From Aeromonas allosaccharophila (GTDB lineage Bacteria; Pseudomonadota; Gammaproteobacteria; Enterobacterales; Aeromonadaceae), in assembly GCF_000819685.1 (NCBI RefSeq), contig NZ_CDBR01000002.1, positions 1-43,621 of the forward strand: DNA of 43,621 bases. Direction: 5' to 3'. A program made the translations under genes and the position numbers. Each line of letters begins with the position of its first letter. Within the stretch, counting starts at the first letter, position 1. Below, piece after piece: positions 39,332-43,621 of this stretch. The notes below the pieces were generated by a model. It did not search any database and was not told where the DNA came from. It saw only the letters and a program-made list of their open reading frames with translations.

Positions 39332-40059
39332 GCACCCTCTTTATCAGTGACATTCACCTCTCTGCCCAGCGGCCCGATATGACCGCGGCACTGGTGCGCT
39401 TTCTCGAGCACGACGCCCCCGGCGCCGATGCCCTCTATGTGCTGGGGGATCTCTTCGAATTCTGGATTGGCGATGATGACCCCAATCCGCTCCATCAACA
39501 GATGGCCGATGCCTTTTTGGCCCTGAGCCAGCAGAACGTGCCCATCTACTTTATTCACGGCAACCGCGACTTTCTGCTGGGCCAGCAGTTTGCCAAGCGC
39601 GCGGGGATGACCCTGCTGGGGGACCCCTGCGTCATCGAACTCTATGGGGAGCGGGTGCTGCTCAGCCACGGCGATCTGCTCTGCACCCTGGATGAGGGGT
39701 ATCAGAAGTTTCGCCGCATCACCCAGCTGAAATGGTTGCGCTGGCTCTTTTTGCGGCTGCCACTGGCCCGCCGTCAGGCCATCGCCTGCAAGATGCGCGG
39801 CCAAAGCCAGATGGAGAACGCCCACAAGAGCCAGATCATCATGGATGTGACGCCTGCGGCGGTGGACGAGACCCTACGCGCCCACGACTGCCGGATGATG
39901 ATCCACGGCCACACCCACAGACCCGCCATCCACGACTTCACCCTCGACGGCCACCCCGCCCGCCGCATCGTGCTGGGGGACTGGTTCGAGCAAGGCTCGG
40001 TGCTGATCTGCCGCCCCGGCGAGCAGCGGCTGGAAATGCGGGCGCTGGCAGAGGCTTGA
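39328..40059 (+). CDS. lpxH: UDP-2,3-diacylglucosamine diphosphatase
   Basis: The 243-residue metallophosphatase hydrolyses UDP-2,3-diacylglucosamine to lipid X in lipid A synthesis. Dinuclear metal motifs are SDIHL (7-11), GDLFEFWIGDD, GNRDF, SHGD and HGHTHRP. The length is normal. There is no ribosome site of its own; translation is coupled to the upstream gene through ATGA. Confidence 0.95.
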   Translation: MSTLFISDIHLSAQRPDMTAALVRFLEHDAPGADALYVLGDLFEFWIGDDDPNPLHQQMADAFLALSQQNVPIYFIHGNRDFLLGQQFAKRAGMTLLGDPCVIELYGERVLLSHGDLLCTLDEGYQKFRRITQLKWLRWLFLRLPLARRQAIACKMRGQSQMENAHKSQIIMDVTPAAVDETLRAHDCRMMIHGHTHRPAIHDFTLDGHPARRIVLGDWFEQGSVLICRPGEQRLEMRALAEA

Positions 40060-40321
40060 TAGCCCGCCAGTTCGCTTGTATCACCAAGCGATCTGCCTCC
40101 CATCATCATGCCCCCGTCGTTCGCGCCACCCGGTTCACACCGCATCAGGCGCGAACGAATAAGTGGTGGTCGCTCACAGATCAGCAAAGCAAACCTGCTG
40201 GCCGGCATCAGGACACAAGGTTGTGTGAACCCCGTCACCTCGCCCCTTGCCAATTGAGAGGATGATGGCGCTCAGGCAGAAACGTCTTTCTCGCCAGCTA
40301 TTTCAACAAGTTGAGGTTTGT

Positions 40322-40498
40322 ATGCCTGACAGCAATGCGGTCGCTCACCCGTTCGATGCCAAGAAGATCAATGTCAACGATCCCTATGAGATGAAGCAGT
40401 GGATCAAAATGTTCGAGTGCACCGAAGTCCAGCTGAAACGAGCGGTCAAGGCAGTCGGCACCTCTGGCAAGGCGATCAGAAAACACCTCAAGAAGTGA
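40322..40498 (+). CDS. DUF3606 small protein
   Basis: The 58-residue basic protein (INVNDPYEMKQWIKMFECTEVQLKRAVKAVGTSGKAIRKHLKK in two parts across the chain) matches the DUF3606 family, small proteins of unknown function. The ATG at 40322 has TGAGG about six bases upstream; 25 upstream codons are unlikely to be used. A hairpin terminator follows. Confidence 0.72.
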   Translation: MPDSNAVAHPFDAKKINVNDPYEMKQWIKMFECTEVQLKRAVKAVGTSGKAIRKHLKK

Positions 40499-40517
40499 GG
40501 GCCCCCCGTCACTGACC

Positions 40518-40546
40518 AGGCCCCGCTCGCGGGGCTTTCTCTTTCT
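40518..40546 (+). terminator. Terminator of the DUF3606 gene
   Basis: Arms CCCCGC and GCGGGG with a two-base loop are followed by CTTTCTCTTT. Confidence 0.7.
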
Positions 40547-40639
40547 GACATCTATTTAACAGCATCTATTTCCGACAAAGCGCCCAGTACGCTGGCGAAA
40601 AAGGTTGTCGTTTGAAATCACCACATTTCGGAAAAACAA

Positions 40640-40668
40640 AAAAAGGCCACTATTGCTAGTGGCCTTTC
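40640..40668. terminator. Terminator of the original tRNA-Leu transcript
   Basis: A palindrome with arms AAAGGCCACTA and TAGTGGCCTTT; on the minus strand a T-run follows. It lies just past the 3' tRNA fragment, where a tRNA terminator is expected. Confidence 0.7.
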
Positions 40669-40689
40669 GTAACTCTTTGAGTTTAATTG

Positions 40690-40741
40690 CGCCGAGGCCG
40701 GAATCGAACCGGCACGACGCGAACGTAGAGGGATTTTAAAA
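40690..40741 (-). other. 3' fragment of a tRNA-Leu gene (probable attachment site)
   Basis: On the minus strand the sequence reads from an anticodon loop (TTTAAAATCCC, as in the UAA anticodon arm), through a long variable arm (TACGTTCGCGTCG) and a T-arm (GCCGGTTCGATTCCGGC), to the acceptor CTCGGCGC. The 5' half and the CCA are missing. Such fragments mark the far end of islands integrated at a tRNA gene; the intact copy should lie to the right of the window. Confidence 0.8.
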
Positions 40742-41170
40742 GCCAAGAGTGAGTTGACGGAAAATTTATATGATTGATTTATAAGGGCTTCAAGTTTACA
40801 TGAAATGCCTGGTTTCACGCATTTTGTGGGGGCATTACGCCTGATAGTTCTGGCTTTAAAGCCCATCGGACAAAGCATGAGAGCATCAAGCTCTCTCCAT
40901 CTTTCGCTAACCACATATCTTGACAAACAGGTAATGTGACAAAAGTCACATTACCTCCACGATAAAACACGGATACATAAGCAATTGATATAGCTTGGTA
41001 TTTTTTCATTAATTGGTGCAAAATAATTAACCGGCGAATAGTTACAAAAAATTTTTCAAAGACTCTATTGAAAACGTCATCGCACTCACAGACAATCCTG
41101 TAGCAAAATAAACATCCGTATCAGATGTTCAAAAAATAATAATCACAAGCATCAATAAACTTTCAGCACG
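40742..41170. other. Island edge without a clear gene
   Basis: AT-rich DNA of about 430 bases. A 68-codon minus-strand frame (40815-41021) lacks a ribosome site and known relatives. A perfect palindrome (arms GGTAATGTGAC 40930-40940 and GTCACATTACC 40945-40955, AAAA spacer) could be an operator. No integrase gene is visible here. Confidence 0.5.
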
Positions 41171-41656
41171 ATGGGTAAAAAAATGCGTAATACGTTTGTA
41201 ATGATCTTCTTGGCGCTCTGCGCCATGATGCTTGGTGGCTGTTCTTCAGTGCCAACCGTCACCGATGAGGCTGTCGTCAATGAGGCCAAAAGCTTCTCAC
41301 CTCCCGCCGAGGGCAAGGCTCATGTTTATATCTACCGTCACGGATGGCTTGCTCGCAATAGCAATATGGATCTTTTTATCGATAAAAAATTTCTAGGTGA
41401 ATCAGAAAATAAACACTTCTATCTTCTGAAACTTGATGCAGGTAAAAACTACACCTTTGAAACTGAAAGTGAATTTTCAAACAATAGTATGTCCCTAAAT
41501 ACCGAGTCAGGCAAAACATATTATATCTACCACTATATTCGTATGGGGCTTCTCTTTAGTCAGTCTGATTTTGAGCTTGTAACAGACCCTGACGATATTG
41601 AAGATGCTCAAGTTCTGATCAAGAAATCTGAAATGTCATTACCACATATTTTATAA
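41171..41656 (+). CDS. DUF2846-type lipoprotein
   Basis: The 161-residue protein has a lipoprotein signal with lipobox LGGC (C24) and a domain beginning EGKAHVYIYRHGW, with VFIDKKFLGE-like and Y-rich blocks typical of DUF2846. An outer- or inner-membrane lipoprotein of unknown function. A second ATG at 41183 would keep the lipobox and cannot be excluded. Codon use is AT-rich, in keeping with the island. Confidence 0.75.
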   Translation: MGKKMRNTFVMIFLALCAMMLGGCSSVPTVTDEAVVNEAKSFSPPAEGKAHVYIYRHGWLARNSNMDLFIDKKFLGESENKHFYLLKLDAGKNYTFETESEFSNNSMSLNTESGKTYYIYHYIRMGLLFSQSDFELVTDPDDIEDAQVLIKKSEMSLPHIL

Positions 41657-41729
41657 CTTCTTGTAAAACCATCTGTATCTTTTAGGTCCTAGTATTTGTA
41701 TCTGCATTTTTTATTTGGAGAAAATAGAA

Positions 41730-41957
41730 ATGAATAAGTTACTGTTAGCTATTCCATTCACTATGTTACTTACTGCTTGTGGACCTACCTCAGTTGAGGA
41801 TTTTATGAAAGATCCGAAATTACTGAATGAAGCCCTGCAAGAGTGCACCTTGAAAATTGCACAAGGTAAAGACGCCAATTCAGATGAATGTAAAAATGCA
41901 ATCGCAGCCCAGCAAAAAATGGCTACTAACTTGATGAAAAACATGTTGGGCCAGTAG
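41730..41957 (+). CDS. EexN-like lipoprotein
   Basis: The 75-residue lipoprotein (lipobox LTAC, then GPTSVEDFMKDPKLLNEALQEC) resembles the EexN entry-exclusion lipoproteins of conjugative plasmids, which block redundant transfer into a cell. The two downstream cysteines (in LQECTL and SDECKN) are typical of the family. GGAG lies about ten bases upstream. No other conjugation gene is in the window, so its role here is uncertain. Confidence 0.72.
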   Translation: MNKLLLAIPFTMLLTACGPTSVEDFMKDPKLLNEALQECTLKIAQGKDANSDECKNAIAAQQKMATNLMKNMLGQ

Positions 41958-42245
41958 TTTTTATTACCCATAACAAATTAGTCTAAATTAAACGATTAGA
42001 TTTTTTGCCTAATCATGCAACTTGTTAGTATATAAACTGATAGTATCATCTAATCAGGTGGCAAAAATCAATTTTAAGGTTCGCCTAACTGGTGTAATTA
42101 CGAATGAGGCATTATCGCCTCCCAGTTGGGGAACTACACAGGACGAGGCTGAACGAGATATATTCAATAGCCAGAGTAAACCTATCCAGTGGGCGGATGA
42201 GTATCAACACTCCACATAAACCAATTATCTACATGAGGTGTCACC

Positions 42246-42821
42246 TTGACCAATAAAACCCTGCAGCTCTCTGCACTCTGCTATGCGGTCAGTCTCATTG
42301 CCTCACCGGCCATTGCCGCAAATACGGGCTTCAAAACCCTGACAGTCGACCTGCCCATCACCACGCTCCAAGTGGTCAACGATGGTCTGATACGCTATGA
42401 CTGGCGCAGTGACATTGATGAAGACTTTCGCGGCAAACCGAAGGCGGGCGAGGGATTCCTAGGACGACCAACTACGGGTGAGTATTACTATGCGGTCTAC
42501 CAACATAAAGTGCTCTCCTTCGGCGGTACCATGGCATTGTACCAAGACGACTCCGTTGCTTCTGTCAAACAGGCCAAGGCAGACTTCGAAGAGTTAGTCA
42601 GTCAGGCGACCAAGATCTTGAAAGTCAAACCGGTGATCGTCCGCACAATAAAAGATAAGTCGGTGCCGTTTTTTGAATGTGTAACCGACAGCATGTGTGG
42701 TGATTACAGCGCAACCTATACCATCGGTACCAACGAGGTCTCGATCAAATTGATGCAAGACCGTGATGCTGAGGACGGTGATCGCCAGCTCAACGCGGGA
42801 ATGCGCAAGATTTTTAAGTAA
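42246..42821 (+). CDS. Unrecognised exported protein
   Basis: The 191-residue protein has a good signal peptide (cut after SPAIA or SPAIAA) and a mature domain of about 167 residues. It contains two cysteines close together (ECVTDSMCGDY), possibly a disulphide, and no membrane segment. I do not recognise the family. The TTG start is supported by GAGGTG about six bases upstream and by the signal peptide beginning there (MTNKTLQLSALCYAVSLIAS). Confidence 0.65.
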   Translation: MTNKTLQLSALCYAVSLIASPAIAANTGFKTLTVDLPITTLQVVNDGLIRYDWRSDIDEDFRGKPKAGEGFLGRPTTGEYYYAVYQHKVLSFGGTMALYQDDSVASVKQAKADFEELVSQATKILKVKPVIVRTIKDKSVPFFECVTDSMCGDYSATYTIGTNEVSIKLMQDRDAEDGDRQLNAGMRKIFK

Positions 42822-43051
42822 AATGCGTCTTCCTTAAAGTGTTTCTGATTATCCATGATTAGCAGTCACCACGAACTATCCAGATCTTACGTACAGTCAT
42901 TGAGGTGCGAGAGCATGGCCAAGATTCCAGAAAGGCTACAGCTTGTTTGAGTTTTTCAAAAATTATGGCTCCGAAGTAGCGCAGTGATATGTGATGTGTT
43001 GGCATGCATCAAGCTTCAAAACGGCCATCTAAATAACTGATCCCAATAGTG
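42822..43051. other. Gap before the IS630-like element
   Basis: These 230 bases hold no gene. They should include the end of the insertion sequence and its TA target, but with only one end in the window the terminal repeat cannot be fixed. Confidence 0.4.
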
Positions 43052-43621
43052 CTACACCTTCGCTGTGCCATAGCCATTCCCCGGGAAAGGAGACACGGTA
43101 TCCATGAAGTGTTTCACTCGGGCCAGCAGGCTGGCCATTCCTCTACATTGATGATTTCGCGTGATGGTTTCATGTAACTTGTGCCACAGCCGTTCTATGT
43201 GATTAACCCAAGGGCTGTAAACTGGCTGGAATACCAGGCAGAACTTGGGGTTATTCTTCAACCATCGCTCGGTCTGTTTGCTTTTGTGAATGATGTAGTT
43301 ATCGAGGATCAGCGTGATGGTTTTGGCTCGTCGGTAGTGGCGACGCAGCTTTTCCAGCATGGCGATAAACAGGGATGAGTTTTTCTTTATCCCACTGACG
43401 TAAAGCACTCTGCCGTTGCCTGCATGGAGAACGCCTGCCAGGTAATGTTTCGCGTTCTGTCCCGGTGTGACAACCCGCTTTTGTTGCGCTCTGAACAATT
43501 TGGGATTGAGGTCTATATCGACTTCATCCTCATAAAACACCGGATTATCGGCATCACAGCGGGCCAGCGCCGCGTCGATATCCGCCATTTTCTCCTGATA
43601 GGCCGGGTCTTTTATCCGCAA
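43052..43621 (-). mobile_element. IS630-family transposase, C-terminal part (runs off right edge)
   Basis: The 189 visible residues hold the DDE catalytic core: D in FYEDEVDI, D in LILDNYIIHKS and E in NHIERLWHKL, in the order and spacing of IS630 transposases. The N-terminal helix-turn-helix region lies beyond the edge, so it is not known whether the gene is intact. The sequence reads cleanly to a normal stop. Confidence 0.85.

Noticed and set aside
40618..40926. Minus-strand 102-codon frame
   Set aside because: It reads through the tRNA-Leu fragment and the terminator, which explains the sequence better.
42022..42219. 65-codon plus-strand frame before the exported protein
   Set aside because: TTG start without a ribosome site, no signal or domain; too little to call a gene.

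Overview
The window looks like chromosome from an Aeromonas-type gammaproteobacterium. This is inferred from high-GC housekeeping genes in recognisable gammaproteobacterial arrangements (yhcC next to gltBD, feoABC, cysS divergent from ppiB, lpxH downstream) together with DUF2913 and DUF3606 genes. No species marker is present, so the genus is an inference.

The left 10.8 kb (minus strand) is a complete Lap-type biofilm adhesion module. lapB, lapC and lapE encode the type I secretion machine. lapG encodes the periplasmic protease and lapD the inside-out c-di-GMP receptor. A separately promoted giant adhesin, of which only the first ~924 residues lie in the window, starts with a retention module carrying two di-alanine LapG sites, followed by near-identical ~166-residue T1SS-143-type repeats. 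Together the genes export the adhesin, hold it in LapE, and release it when c-di-GMP falls.

From 11.1 to 31.9 kb come ordinary metabolic genes: the radical SAM gene yhcC, glutamate synthase gltBD, an RhlE-like RNA helicase, a DUF2913 gene, and feoABC with a well-placed FNR promoter. These are followed by the SUI1 factor yciH, a manganese exporter behind a yybP-ykoY riboswitch, a three-gene membrane operon (DUF2157, DUF4401, GDYXXLXY), three tandem paralogous periplasmic binding proteins, and an 8-oxoguanine deaminase.

From 31.95 to 36.35 kb there is a gene-free mosaic of dispersed palindromic repeats that brackets an AT-rich two-gene cassette. The cassette encodes an OLD-family ATPase/TOPRIM nuclease and an unusually small UvrD-like helicase (class 2 OLD, Gabija-like arrangement), and is most likely an anti-phage system. 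It lies between ~115-bp diverged inverted repeats, and is the best candidate for something undescribed.

From 36.4 to 40.5 kb the core chromosome resumes (cysS, ppiB, DUF4269, lpxH, DUF3606). At 40.69 kb a 3' fragment of a tRNA-Leu gene marks the end of a low-GC island that runs off the right edge. The part visible carries two small lipoproteins (DUF2846 and EexN-like), an unrecognised exported protein and an IS630-family transposase cut by the window edge.
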